From positions 20,157 through 84,156 of the forward strand of contig NZ_JYIY01000069.1 of NCBI RefSeq assembly GCF_000956535.1: a DNA stretch of 64,000 nucleotides, written 5' to 3'. A model generated the notes under the pieces. It was not told the origin of the DNA, did not search any database, and saw only the letters and a program-made list of their open reading frames with translations. The DNA is from Microbacterium ginsengisoli (lineage in GTDB: Bacteria; Actinomycetota; Actinomycetes; Actinomycetales; Microbacteriaceae). Within the stretch, counting starts at the first letter, position 1. Every line of letters starts with the position of its first letter. Position numbers and translations under genes: made by a program. Shown here piece by piece: positions 56,075 through 64,000 of the stretch.

Positions 56075-56713
56075 ATGGCAGACGTCATCACCGTCGCCCA
56101 GCTCGAGGCGTGGCTGCGCGCCGCCTCCGCCGCCCTGCACGAGAAGGCCGCCTGGCTCACCGAGCTCGACTCGGCCATCGGCGACGCCGACCACGGCACG
56201 AACATGGCCCGCGGCTTCACCGCCGTGGTCACGAAGCTCGACGCCGGCGTGCCTGACACGGCTCCCGCCCTGCTGAAGTCGGTCGGGATGACCCTCATCT
56301 CGACCGTCGGTGGGGCGAGTGGCTCGCTCTACGGCACCCTCTTCCTCGAGGCGGCCAAGGCGCTGCCCGCCGACTCCGAGGTCACCGCCGCGCAGTTCGC
56401 CGACGCGCTCGCCGCCGGCGTCGCCGGCATCGTCTCGCGCGGTCACGCCGAGATCGGCGACAAGACCATGATCGACGCGCTCACCCCCGCTGTCGCGGCC
56501 TTCGCCGCCGCGGCGGCGGAGGGTGAAAGTGCAGCGGATGCCGCGGCATCCGCTGCCCGCGCCGGAGAGGCCGGACGCGACTCGACCGAACCGCTCGTGG
56601 CGCGCAAGGGTCGTGCCTCGTACCTCGGGGAGCGCAGTGCCGGGCATCTCGATCCGGGGGCATCGTCGTCGGTCATCCTGCTCGAGACCCTGGCGGGAGT
56701 GCTGGCCGCGTGA
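56075..56713 (+). CDS. dhaL: Dihydroxyacetone kinase subunit DhaL
   Basis: 212 aa. ELDSAIGDADHGTNMARGF is the Asp-rich ADP/Mg site. SVGMTLISTVGGASGSLYGTLFLEAAKALP and GHAEIGDKTMIDALTPAV complete the family pattern, and ARKGRASYLGERSAGHLDPGASSS the end. Transfers phosphate from its bound ADP/ATP to DHA held by DhaK. Overlaps dhaM by four bases. Confidence 0.97.
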   Translation: MADVITVAQLEAWLRAASAALHEKAAWLTELDSAIGDADHGTNMARGFTAVVTKLDAGVPDTAPALLKSVGMTLISTVGGASGSLYGTLFLEAAKALPADSEVTAAQFADALAAGVAGIVSRGHAEIGDKTMIDALTPAVAAFAAAAAEGESAADAAASAARAGEAGRDSTEPLVARKGRASYLGERSAGHLDPGASSSVILLETLAGVLAA

Positions 56714-57438
56714 TCGGGTTCGTCGTCGTCTCGCACTCCGCCACGCTCGCCGACGCGGCGGTCGACCTCGCCCTGCAGATGGTGCACGACGAGGCGCCGC
56801 CGGTGCGGGTCGCGGCCGGCGCCGCGGGCGGCTTCGGCACGGACGCCGCCGCGATCGCGCAGGCGATCGACGAGCTGGCCGACACCGACGGGGTGCTCAT
56901 CGTCACCGACCTGGGCTCGGCCGTGCTGAGCTCCTCGCTCGCCCTGGATCTCCGGGAGAGCGCCGTGCCCGTGCGCATCAGCGACGGGCCCTTCGTCGAG
57001 GGGTTGACCGCCGGGATCGTCCGGGCCGTGACCGGCGGCACCCTCGACGAGGTCACGGCCGAAGCGCGCCGCGCGCTCGATGCGAAGCGGCAGGACGACG
57101 TCTCCGAGACGGGGGCGGATGCCGCACCCGCCGCGGCGCCGGTCGAGGTCGCCCCCGCGGTGGCCGTCGCCGAGGTGACCCTCGTGAACGAGGTCGGGCT
57201 GCACTCCCGGCCCGCGGCATCCGTCGTGAAGACCGTCGGCCGGTTCGACGCCGCGGTCACCGTGACCAACGCGACCTCGGGCAAAGGGCCGGTGTCTGCG
57301 TCGAGCCTCATCGGACTGCTGTCGCTCGCCGCGGGGAAGGGCGATGTGCTGCGCATCGCGGGGGACGGGGCAGATGCGGTCGCCGCGGTCACCGCCGTGC
57401 ACGACCTCGCCGCCGACGGGTTCGGCGAAGCGGCCTGA
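56710..57438 (+). CDS. dhaM: DhaM: EIIA-type phosphotransferase fused to HPr
   Basis: 242 aa from GTG 56710. N-terminal EIIA-Man-like part: MIGFVVVSHSATLADAAVDLAL with phospho-His9, GTDAAAIAQAIDELADTDGVLIVTDLGSAVLSS. A linker (DDVSETGADAAPAAAPVEVAPAV) leads to an HPr domain: VTLVNEVGLHSRPAASVVKTVGRFDAAVTVTNATSGKGPVSASSLIGLLSLAAGKGD with phospho-His in GLHSRP. No enzyme I domain is attached, so phosphate must come from the cell's general enzyme I. Confidence 0.94.
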   Translation: MIGFVVVSHSATLADAAVDLALQMVHDEAPPVRVAAGAAGGFGTDAAAIAQAIDELADTDGVLIVTDLGSAVLSSSLALDLRESAVPVRISDGPFVEGLTAGIVRAVTGGTLDEVTAEARRALDAKRQDDVSETGADAAPAAAPVEVAPAVAVAEVTLVNEVGLHSRPAASVVKTVGRFDAAVTVTNATSGKGPVSASSLIGLLSLAAGKGDVLRIAGDGADAVAAVTAVHDLAADGFGEAA

Positions 57439-57460
57439 CGCGTCGGCTCCGTCGCCGGGA

Positions 57461-57931
57461 TCAGGAGAAGTCGGCGGCGACGGCGTTGCGGTGGTACTCG
57501 AAGATCAGGCTCGTGCGGGTCGAGGCGACGCTCGGTCGTGCCGAGAGTTGATCGACGACGAAGCGTCGTACCGACGACGACGTGTCGACGGCGATGTGCA
57601 CGAGGAAGTCGTCGACCCCGCCGAGGAAGAAGAGCTGGATGACGTCGGGGTGCCGGCTGATCTCCTGGGCGAACCCGCGGATGTTCTCCTGACGCTGCCC
57701 GGGCCGCAGGGTCACGCCGATGATCGCTTGGAGGCCGCGCCCGAGCGCGGTCTGGTCGACGGCGGCGTGGAAGCCCGTCAGTACCCCTCGTTCGACGAGG
57801 GAGCGGGTGCGGGCGTGGGCGGTCGACGGGGCGACGCCCAGCTGATCGGCGAGGGCCGCGTTGGTCGCCCGCGCGTCGCGACTGAGGGTCTCGATGATCT
57901 GCTCATCGATCGGGTCGAGCTCATCGGGCAT
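57461..57931 (-). CDS. Lrp/AsnC-family regulator (AldR-like)
   Basis: 156 aa from ATG 57931. PIDEQIIETLSRDARATNAALADQLGVAPSTAHARTRSLVERGVLTGFHAAVD is the AsnC HTH. QAIIGVTLRPGQRQENIRGFAQEISRHPDVIQLFFLGGVDDFLVHIAVDTSSSVRRFVVDQLSARPSVASTRTSLIFEY is the RAM ligand domain. Divergent from alanine dehydrogenase, the typical target of AldR in actinobacteria. Confidence 0.93.
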   Translation of the reverse strand: MPDELDPIDEQIIETLSRDARATNAALADQLGVAPSTAHARTRSLVERGVLTGFHAAVDQTALGRGLQAIIGVTLRPGQRQENIRGFAQEISRHPDVIQLFFLGGVDDFLVHIAVDTSSSVRRFVVDQLSARPSVASTRTSLIFEYHRNAVAADFS

Positions 57932-58004
57932 CGAAGATCCTTCGACAGTTGGAGGACAAGAGCGGGTTTTCCAGAGAACTCTACGGCGATATGACGAATC
58001 TGAC

Positions 58005-58018
58005 GCAGAAGATTCTGC
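58005..58018. promoter_or_regulatory. Inverted repeat in the lrp-ald spacer
   Basis: GCAGAA-GA-TTCTGC between the divergent genes; plausible Lrp-type operator. The surrounding sequence is AT-richer than average. Confidence 0.6.
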
Positions 58019-58087
58019 ATGTAACACAAACGAGCGAACCGTCTGCCATATTTCCCTCAACCCGCCGGAGGAACCGAGGAGCCCGAC

Positions 58088-59173
58088 ATGCGCGTCGCCG
58101 TGCCGACCGAGATCAAGAACAACGAGAACCGGGTGGGGCTCACGCCCGCCGGCGTCGACGCTCTGCATCACCGCGGCCACGAGGTCGTCGTGCAGTCCGG
58201 AGCCGGCATCGGCAGCGGGTTCTCCGATGACGAGTACCGCGCCGCCGGCGCCGTCATCGCCGCCACCGCCGAGGAGACCTGGTCGGGTGCAGACCTGCTC
58301 GTGAAGGTCAAGGAGCCGATCGCCGCGGAGTACCCGCTGCTGCGCCCCGACCTCACCCTCTTCACCTACCTGCACCTCGCCGCCGACCGTCCCCTCACCG
58401 AGGCGCTCATCGCGGCCGGCACGACCGCCGTCGCCTACGAGACCGTGCAGACCCCCGACCGTGCGCTCCCTCTCCTTGCCCCGATGAGCGAGGTCGCTGG
58501 GCGCCTCTCGATCGTCGTCGGCGCCCACGCCCTCATGCGCGCCTCCGGAGGCCGCGGCCAGCTCATGGGCGGCGTGCCGGGCACCCCGCGGGCGAAGGTC
58601 GTCGTGATCGGCGGCGGTGTCGCCGGCGAGCACGCGGCTGCCAACGCCCTCGGCCTCGGTGCCCAGGTCACCGTCATCGACGTCTCCCTGCCGGCCCTGC
58701 GCCGCATCGAGGCCCGCTTCGGCACCCAGGTGCAGACGCGCGCGTCGACCCGGTACGAGATCGCCGAGCAGCTGCGCGATGCCGATCTCGTGATCGGCTC
58801 GGTGCTCATCCCCGGGGCCGCCGCCCCGAAGCTCGTCACCGACGACATGGTCGCCGCCATGAAGCCCGGCTCCGTGCTCGTGGACATCGCCATCGACCAG
58901 GGCGGATGCTTCGAAGGCTCCCGTCCGACGACCCACGACGACCCGACGTTCCCCGTGCACGACTCCGTGTACTACTGCGTCGCCAACATGCCGGGCGCCG
59001 TGCCGCACACCTCGACCCGCGCTCTTGCGAACGCCACGCTGCCCTACGTCATCGCGATCGCCGACAAGGGATGGGACGCGGCATCCGCTGCCGACCCGGC
59101 CCTCGCGAAGGGTCTCAACGTCGTCGGCGGCGAGGTCGTCAACGCGGGGGTGAAGGCAGCCCTCGGCCTGTAA
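58088..59173 (+). CDS. ald: Alanine dehydrogenase
   Basis: 361 aa. [26 protein letters not shown] start, [11 protein letters not shown] and [12 protein letters not shown] hold the catalytic Lys and His. [34 protein letters not shown] is the NAD fold. Ends [18 protein letters not shown]. Interconverts alanine and pyruvate plus ammonia. Ribosome site GAGGA upstream. Confidence 0.97.
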   Translation: MRVAVPTEIKNNENRVGLTPAGVDALHHRGHEVVVQSGAGIGSGFSDDEYRAAGAVIAATAEETWSGADLLVKVKEPIAAEYPLLRPDLTLFTYLHLAADRPLTEALIAAGTTAVAYETVQTPDRALPLLAPMSEVAGRLSIVVGAHALMRASGGRGQLMGGVPGTPRAKVVVIGGGVAGEHAAANALGLGAQVTVIDVSLPALRRIEARFGTQVQTRASTRYEIAEQLRDADLVIGSVLIPGAAAPKLVTDDMVAAMKPGSVLVDIAIDQGGCFEGSRPTTHDDPTFPVHDSVYYCVANMPGAVPHTSTRALANATLPYVIAIADKGWDAASAADPALAKGLNVVGGEVVNAGVKAALGL

Positions 59174-59218
59174 TCGAGCGACATCCGCCCGACATACGGG
59201 CCACGTACGCTCGCGCTC

Positions 59219-60259
59219 GTGATCGCGTATCCGGACTATCTGCGGCTGCTGCCCAAGACCGAGCTGCACTGCCACTTCGCGTCGACGATGAACGCGCCGC
59301 TGTTCATCGAGCTCGCCGACCGGTACGGCGTCGCGTTGCGCTCGACCGACCCCGCGACGCTGTTCGACTTCGACGACCTGCGCGACTTCCTGGTGGCGTT
59401 CCGGGCCGCGCACGACGTGCTGCGCGCGCCCGACGACTTCGCCCGCGTCGCCTACGAAGGCGTGCGCTCGGCGGTCGCCGACGGCAATCTGCGCTACCGC
59501 GAATACTTCGTCAACCCGCAGTACTTCGCGTCGCGCGGCCTCGCCTACCCCGACGTGATCGACCCGATCATCGACGGACTGCGTCGCGCCGAGACCGACT
59601 ACGGCGTCGGCTTCCGGGTGATCGCCGCGATCAACCGCCGCGAGTCGCCCGAGAGCGCCGTCGAGATGGTGCGGCAGGTGCTCGCGCACCCGCGCCCCGA
59701 GGTCGTCGGCATCGGCCAGGACGACCTCACCCCCGAGGACACCGAGGACCCGGCGCGCTTCGCCGACGCTTACGCGCTCGCCGCCGCCCACGGCCTGCTC
59801 CGCACCGCCCACGTCGCCGAGACCGATCGGGCGCTGCCGTCGGCGGTGCGCGACGCGCTCGAGGTGCTCGACTGCGACCGCCTCGACCATGGCTACCGCA
59901 TCATGGACGACCCGGCGCTCGTCGAGCTCGCCCTCGCGCGCGGGGTCGCCTTCACGACCACCCCGATCTCCACCACCATCTGCACCGGCTGGCACCTCGA
60001 CCCCTCGCACCGCATCCGCGGCATGATCGAGGCGGGCCTGACCGTGACCGTCTCCACCGACGACGCCATGTTCTTCCGCACCGACCTCGGACGCGAGTAC
60101 ACCGAGGGCCTGCTCGAGATGGGCGTCTCGGCCGAGACCGCCAAGCGCATCGCCCTGAACGGGGTGGATGCCGCGTGGTGCGACGACGCCCAGAAGGCAC
60201 GTCTGCGGGCGGAGTTCCGCGCACAGTTCCTCACGCTCGACGCGGCGCTCGCGGGCTGA
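59219..60259 (+). CDS. add: Adenosine deaminase
   Basis: 346 aa from GTG 59219. [29 protein letters not shown] has the zinc HxH (family usually HxHLxG; here HCHFAS). [36 protein letters not shown] (zinc His), [27 protein letters not shown] (catalytic Asp pair). TACGCT seven bases before GTG suggests a leaderless mRNA. The HFAS variant marks the adenosine-deaminase-like subgroup; adenine deaminase is possible. Confidence 0.92.
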   Translation: MIAYPDYLRLLPKTELHCHFASTMNAPLFIELADRYGVALRSTDPATLFDFDDLRDFLVAFRAAHDVLRAPDDFARVAYEGVRSAVADGNLRYREYFVNPQYFASRGLAYPDVIDPIIDGLRRAETDYGVGFRVIAAINRRESPESAVEMVRQVLAHPRPEVVGIGQDDLTPEDTEDPARFADAYALAAAHGLLRTAHVAETDRALPSAVRDALEVLDCDRLDHGYRIMDDPALVELALARGVAFTTTPISTTICTGWHLDPSHRIRGMIEAGLTVTVSTDDAMFFRTDLGREYTEGLLEMGVSAETAKRIALNGVDAAWCDDAQKARLRAEFRAQFLTLDAALAG

Positions 60260-60461
60260 GCCGCGGCATCCGCTCGTCGTCGGCGCCGACGAGGACGATA
60301 GAGCATACGGCGCACGAGGACGTGAGGCAATGGCCTGGTGTGACCCTGGATGCGGCGGCGTAGAGTGCCGCCACGCACTTGGGGAGAGCGAGGGGGAATC
60401 GCTCGGGGTGCGGCACAGGGGGACGGTGGAGTCTCCCTGGCGATCTCATTGGGGAGACAAC
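60260..60461. other. 202-base promoter region of the secretion cluster
   Basis: No gene. GGGGAG precedes ATG 60462 by nine bases. TAGAGT (60361-60366) is a possible -10. Confidence 0.45.
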
Positions 60462-61022
60462 ATGAACAAGGCAACAAAAGGCACGTTGGCGATCGCGGCG
60501 GGTGTCGTCCTGCTCTTCGGAGGCGGAGGATCGCTCGCGTACTGGAGCTCGCAGGCGACGGTCACGCCGGCGCAGGTCACGACCGGTCAGCTGACGATCG
60601 GCACGGCGTCGTCGTCGGGTTGGTCGGTGGAGAAGTACCTCGGGTCCAGTTTCACGAGCGTCGACACGGCGAGCTACCTCGCTGTTCCTGGTGACACGCT
60701 GCAGTACGCGGCCATCTTCCCGGTGACGGCGGTCGGCACGAACCTGGCGGTCTCGGCAGCGCTGACGGGCGGTGCCCTCACGTCGTCGAGCTCGGGCCTG
60801 CAGACCCTTCTCGGCGCGACGCCGACGTACACGGTCAAGGACCAATCGGGCACGACGATCACCCCGTCGGCCGGGTCGTACGCGATTCCGGACGGCACGA
60901 CCTCGCTCAGCGTGACGACCACGATCTCCTGGCCGTTCGGATCGACCGGCGATCAGGTCGGCGTGGACTCGACGATCTCGCTGTCGCAGATCGGCCTGAC
61001 CCTCACCCAGGTCGCTCCGTAA
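60462..61022 (+). CDS. SipW-type secreted protein (alternate signal peptide, TasA-like)
   Basis: 186 aa. MNKATKGTLAIAAGVVLLFGGGGSLAYWSSQ is the alternate-type signal: Lys/Thr start, hydrophobic core, then GGGGSLAYW followed by a Ser-rich cleavage area. The mature part is beta-rich and Thr/Ser/Gly-rich: VTPAQVTTGQLTIGTASSSGW, TLQYAAIFPVTAVGTNLAVSAAL. Such proteins are processed by SipW-like peptidases and may polymerise into fibres like TasA. First gene of a five-gene cluster. Confidence 0.85.
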   Translation: MNKATKGTLAIAAGVVLLFGGGGSLAYWSSQATVTPAQVTTGQLTIGTASSSGWSVEKYLGSSFTSVDTASYLAVPGDTLQYAAIFPVTAVGTNLAVSAALTGGALTSSSSGLQTLLGATPTYTVKDQSGTTITPSAGSYAIPDGTTSLSVTTTISWPFGSTGDQVGVDSTISLSQIGLTLTQVAP

Positions 61023-61035
61023 CCAGCCGACGGTC

Positions 61036-61593
61036 ATGCGCGGGAGCACCACGACCGCGGTGAGTGCGGCATCCCTGATCCTCGGGGCTGTCGTGCTCGC
61101 CGTGGTCGTCGCGCCCGGTACCTACGGATCGTTCTCGTCCGCGACGAGCGTCAGCCCCGCCACGGTCACGATCGGAACGCCCTCGCTCGCGATCACCGCC
61201 GGAACGCCCGTGACCCCTGCCGGGGTGTATCCGGGCGGGCCGGCCGACCTCATCGCGGTGAGGACCGTCACCAACGGCGGCGCCGTCGGGCTGCGCCTCG
61301 GAGCCGCCGTCGCCCTCGCCGGGCCGTCGTCATCGAATCTCGGCGGCAACGTCGTGGTGAGTTTCGCCACGCAGACCAGCGCGACCTGCGCGGCGACCCC
61401 GCCGGCGTCGGGGCTGTGGACGTGGAGTCTCGCCGGCGGTCTCACCTCACCGACGACGGCCCCGACGCTGGCGTCAGGGGCGAGTGCCACCCTCTGCGTC
61501 TGGCAGTCGCTTCCGGCGACGGCCCCCAATGGAACCTTCGCCGCCAGCGCGTCGCCCACCCTCACCCTCACCGGCTCCCAGACATCGCCGTGA
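61036..61593 (+). CDS. Secreted protein of the SipW cluster
   Basis: 185 aa. VSAASLILGAVVLAVVVAPGTYGSFSSATSVSPATVTIG is a signal of the same style (hydrophobic core then GSFS/A, no AxA site). Mature part: ALAGPSSSNLGGNVVVSFATQTSATCAAT, Ser/Thr/Ala-rich beta structure with two Cys. 13 bases after the preceding gene. Likely minor subunit or partner of the first protein. Confidence 0.78.
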   Translation: MRGSTTTAVSAASLILGAVVLAVVVAPGTYGSFSSATSVSPATVTIGTPSLAITAGTPVTPAGVYPGGPADLIAVRTVTNGGAVGLRLGAAVALAGPSSSNLGGNVVVSFATQTSATCAATPPASGLWTWSLAGGLTSPTTAPTLASGASATLCVWQSLPATAPNGTFAASASPTLTLTGSQTSP

Positions 61594-61612
61594 CCGGACA
61601 TCGAGCACCGCC

Positions 61613-62506
61613 ATGACCCGCAGAACCGCCGCCATCGCCGCCATCGCGGCGGCCTGTGCGTTCGCGGTGCTCGCACCGGCGGCCGCGTTCGCCTACTGGT
61701 CCGTCAGCGCGCAGACGACGGTCGCGGCATCGAGTCGCACCTTCGCGGTCACCGCTCCCGGCGCGACCGCGGTGTCGTTCTTCGGGCGCACCGGCACCCA
61801 GTACGCCGCGGTGAGCATGGCCAACTCGGGCACCACGCCGTGGGCGAGCGTCGCCGTCGCCACGGCGCCCGGAACGAACTCCCTCGGCAGCGGGGCCACC
61901 GCCACCGTGCAGATCACCTCGGCCGCGAGCGCCTCGACCTGCGCGACGGATGCCACCTACAGCGGCGTCACCGCGCAGAACATGCTCGCCGCGGCATCCG
62001 CGACCCTCTCGACGAACCTTCCGGCGCCGGGCGCCACCACCTACGCCTGCCTGAAGATCGTGGTCGCCGGTGTCGTCGCGAGCACCGCCAGCGGGGCCGC
62101 CCCGCCGAGCCCCGCAGCCGCCGCCACCCTGACCCTCACCCCCGCGCAGCAGAACTGGAGCACGTCGCAGTCGGCGTCGCTGACCGCGACGAGCACGGGG
62201 TGGATGTCGTGCCTGACCAACCCGGGCATCCTCAACGTCGCTGCACAGTCCGCCACCGTCACCTACACCGCGCCGGTCTCGGGTACGTACACCTTCACGC
62301 TCGACACCGGTGCCACCTCGACAGCGACGGGTGTGCCCGCCGGAACCGCCACCCGCACGATCACCAACGCCCTCCTCGGCGGAAGCGCGGGCGACCACTA
62401 CGTCACCGTGAGCTACACCGCTGGGAGTACCACGGTGTACGTCGGCATCGCTCATCTGACCTATGTGTCGGTGCTCGGGCTCGGCCTGGGGGTGCAGTGC
62501 ACATGA
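61613..62506 (+). CDS. Secreted protein of the SipW cluster, larger
   Basis: 297 aa. MTRRTAAIAAIAAACAFAVLAPAAAFAYWSVSAQTTVAA: signal with AFAYWS after the core. The mature protein has two parts. The first is FAVTAPGATAVSFFGRTGTQYAAVSMANSG. The second, from about residue 180, is ATLTLTPAQQNWSTSQSASLTATSTGWMSC with VTYTAPVSGTYTFTLDTGATST, an Ig-like fold. Four Cys. It is the largest subunit and may carry a binding function. Confidence 0.75.
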   Translation: MTRRTAAIAAIAAACAFAVLAPAAAFAYWSVSAQTTVAASSRTFAVTAPGATAVSFFGRTGTQYAAVSMANSGTTPWASVAVATAPGTNSLGSGATATVQITSAASASTCATDATYSGVTAQNMLAAASATLSTNLPAPGATTYACLKIVVAGVVASTASGAAPPSPAAAATLTLTPAQQNWSTSQSASLTATSTGWMSCLTNPGILNVAAQSATVTYTAPVSGTYTFTLDTGATSTATGVPAGTATRTITNALLGGSAGDHYVTVSYTAGSTTVYVGIAHLTYVSVLGLGLGVQCT

Positions 62507-63174
62507 CCGGCTCCGTCGCGCTGCTCGCCGTGCTCACCGCGGCAGCGCTCCCGCTCGCGCCGGCGGCCGCGCCTGCCGTCGCGCGGGCCGCCACGGCGGC
62601 AGGCGAACCGGGGCTCTCCTTCAGCGCCGACGGCTCCACGTGGACATCCGGCCCGCTCGACATCGTGCCCGCGTCCTGGCGTCCTGTGCCGGGATCCGCC
62701 TTCGACGCCACGTTCTCGGTGCGCAACGACCGGAGCACCGCGGCATCCGTCGCCCTCTTCGCCACCGATGTGTCCTCGAGCTCGCGCGACCTGCTGCTCG
62801 CGACGAGCATCGCGGGAGGAGGGGACGCCCCGCAGCAGCTCGGTGAGGTCACCGGATGTCTCGCACTGGCGTCGGCGCGACTCGCACCGGGCGAGGTGAT
62901 CCCGGTGACGCTCTCGCTCGCCGTCTCACCGGGATTGAGCACCGCGCAGAACACGGCGGTGTCGTTCGAGGTCGTCTCGACCGCGAGCGACGCGATGACG
63001 GCACCGCCGGCCTCGACCTGCCCCGTCGCGTCCCCGCCCGCGCCGTCGGTGTCGGCACTGCCGCGCACGGGCTGGTTCGACGGCGACACGCTGCGCACCG
63101 TGCTGCTCGCCGGCCTCGGCGCACTGGGCGCGGGCGCCGTGCTCTCGGTGAGACGCAGGGAGCACCACAGATGA
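62503..63174 (+). CDS. LPRTG-anchored surface protein of the SipW cluster
   Basis: 223 aa. Signal peptide SVALLAVLTAAALPLAPAAAPAVARA, mature GLSFSADGSTWTSGPLDIVPASWRPVPGSAFDATFSVRNDRSTAASVALFATD. Near the end is the sortase motif LPRTG, then FDGDTLRTVLLAGLGALGAGAVLSV and RRREHHR: a full LPxTG anchor. Overlaps both neighbours by four bases. It could anchor the fibre to peptidoglycan. No sortase gene is in the window. Confidence 0.85.
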   Translation: MTGSVALLAVLTAAALPLAPAAAPAVARAATAAGEPGLSFSADGSTWTSGPLDIVPASWRPVPGSAFDATFSVRNDRSTAASVALFATDVSSSSRDLLLATSIAGGGDAPQQLGEVTGCLALASARLAPGEVIPVTLSLAVSPGLSTAQNTAVSFEVVSTASDAMTAPPASTCPVASPPAPSVSALPRTGWFDGDTLRTVLLAGLGALGAGAVLSVRRREHHR

Positions 63175-63782
63175 CCGACACCCTCCCCGCCACCCGCCGC
63201 GCGGTGCGCCACCGATCCGGAGAGCGGGTCTCCGTGGTGCGGATGATCGCGGCGGGACTGTCCTGGGCTCTGCTGGTGATCGTCGCGTTGATCGCGATCG
63301 TCGTCATCGCCGTGCCGGCCGTGACGGGATCACGCGCCTACACTGTGCTCACCGGGTCGATGGTGCCGCTGTATCCCCCCGGCACCCTCGTCGTCGTTCG
63401 GCCCGTCGATCCGTCGACGCTGCGTACCGGTGACGTCGTCACGTATCAGCTCGAATCGGGCAAGCCCGCGGTCGTCACCCACCGCATCGTGGGCATCGGT
63501 GCGTCGGGCGACGGCGCCCCCCTGTTCCTCACCCGCGGCGACGCGAACAATATCGACGACGCGAAGCCGGTGCTCGCCGCGCAGGTCGTGGGCAAGCTCT
63601 GGTACGCCGTGCCCTACATCGGATGGATCAACAACATCCTGGTCGGTGACTGGCGCATGTGGGTGATCCCGATCGTGGTCGGCGCGCTCCTCCTCTACGG
63701 CGTCGTGACGCTGATCTCCGCCCATCGTGATCGGCGTCGTGCCCGCGCCGCCGCCGATCGCGGCACCCGTCGAGTGCACTGA
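63171..63782 (+). CDS. sipW: SipW-like (ER-type) signal peptidase I
   Basis: 203 aa. Membrane span SWALLVIVALIAIVVIAVPAVTG, then YTVLTGSMVPLYPPGTLVVVRPVDPSTLRTGDVVTYQLESGKPAVVTHRIVGIGASGDGAPLFLTRGDANNIDDAKPVLAAQVVGKLWYAVPYIG. Catalytic Ser in GSMVP and His in VTHRIVG (Ser-His type, no Lys) define the SipW class. Second span WVIPIVVGALLLYGVVTLI. Last gene of the cluster and presumably dedicated to its secreted proteins. Confidence 0.93.
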   Translation: MTDTLPATRRAVRHRSGERVSVVRMIAAGLSWALLVIVALIAIVVIAVPAVTGSRAYTVLTGSMVPLYPPGTLVVVRPVDPSTLRTGDVVTYQLESGKPAVVTHRIVGIGASGDGAPLFLTRGDANNIDDAKPVLAAQVVGKLWYAVPYIGWINNILVGDWRMWVIPIVVGALLLYGVVTLISAHRDRRRARAAADRGTRRVH

Positions 63783-63796
63783 GACGGGATGCCGCT

Positions 63797-63833
63797 GCCC
63801 CGGGTCGGTCGGTCGGAGCGACAGACCCGGGGC
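63797..63833. terminator. Bidirectional terminator hairpin
   Basis: GCCCCGGGTC and GACCCGGGGC, 10-bp stem with a 17-base loop, between convergent genes. Confidence 0.6.
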
Positions 63834-63858
63834 CGCGAGACCTCGGTGCGGCGTCGCG

Positions 63859-64000
63859 TCAGGGGCGGCTGGCGCGACGGTGCCGGCGGGCGCCCGCAGG
63901 GCGTGCGGCCGTGCCGTCGGATGCCGCGGGCCGGCCGCCGTGCGGATGTGCGGCGCCGTTCGCGCCGCCGTGGCGGGCCTGGTCGGTCCCGCCGTGGCCC
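63859..64000 (-). CDS. C-terminal part of a minus-strand gene (cut by window edge)
   Basis: The last 46 residues before a TGA at 63859-63861, rich in Gly/His/Arg/Ala (GHGGTDQARHGGANGAAHPHGGRPAASDG, then RPAGARRHRRASRP). It is low complexity, perhaps a metal- or nucleic-acid-binding tail. The body lies beyond the window. Existence as a real gene is supported by the convergent terminator only. Confidence 0.4.
   Translation of the reverse strand, partial: GHGGTDQARHGGANGAAHPHGGRPAASDGTAARPAGARRHRRASRP

Noticed and set aside
57461..60010. An 849-codon open frame on the minus strand spanning lrp, ald and add
   Set aside because: Only its last 156 codons are protein-like (the Lrp gene). The rest is the antisense of two well-identified genes in high-GC DNA, where stops are rare.

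Overview
The DNA is high-GC with compact, overlapping genes, many GTG starts and many transcripts that seem to begin at the start codon itself. Gene content (IdeR-type iron box, CIRCE plus HAIR heat-shock operators, IclR/dhaKLM, Lrp/ald, a SipW-type secretion cluster) points to an actinobacterium. The dense GGATGCCG/CGGCATCC words in the chromosomal part suggest Microbacteriaceae, probably Microbacterium. The genus is an inference; no search was possible.

Bases 1 to about 27,543 are the right part of a prophage. Its outer boundary is a displaced 3' piece of a tRNA-Ser gene (27491-27543) followed by the native tRNA terminator. The intact tRNA and the integrase should lie left of the window. 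The immunity switch is at 26030-26613: two small HTH genes, divergent and apparently leaderless, with a perfect 15-bp-arm palindrome between them. Leftward from there runs one long minus-strand lytic programme: small early genes, RecT/YqaJ/RecF-type recombination genes, Holliday junction resolvase, NrdH-like redoxin, replication protein, SSB, Zn-ribbon proteins, a DNA methyltransferase, small and large terminase, portal, MuF-type head protein, a Dps-like ferritin, scaffold, P22-type coat, connectors, major tail protein, frameshifted tail chaperones and the start of the tape measure. Four HNH endonuclease genes are scattered through it.

The most striking object is at 7067-8977. The MuF-type minor head protein is interrupted exactly at its HPN/CRH motif by a 249-aa intein (7382-8128) that starts with Ala instead of Cys/Ser and has no endonuclease domain of its own. 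The opposite strand of the same intein carries a complete 203-aa gene (7442-8053, with GGAGG eight bases before ATG) for an HTH plus PD-(D/E)XK/Vsr-like homing endonuclease. The invader's two jobs, splicing and homing, are thus written on opposite strands of the same DNA.

The chromosome from about 27,545 holds: a PucR regulator; a DUF1269 protein; hsp20 under CIRCE and HAIR; UPF0014, DedA and COG4705 membrane proteins; a ferric-iron ABC transporter with an iron box; a cysteine-biosynthesis pair (CBS-type synthase and cystathionine gamma-synthase/lyase) behind a leaderless poly-Cys leader peptide and hairpin; a CsbD-like protein; tRNA-Arg(ACG); a TetR/tautomerase pair; an orphan HsdR-N-type protein; NrdI; SDR/HxlR; a geranylgeranyl-reductase-type flavoprotein; L-serine dehydratase; MarR; and a nucleoside hydrolase.

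From 50,208 there is a gene-free stretch with two tandem putative small RNAs and a palindromic repeat. Then come a DUF1295 protein, a long-chain acyl-CoA synthetase, IclR with dhaKLM (PTS-type dihydroxyacetone kinase), Lrp with alanine dehydrogenase, adenosine deaminase, and finally a five-gene cluster of SipW-type secreted proteins, an LPRTG-anchored protein and their dedicated ER-type signal peptidase.
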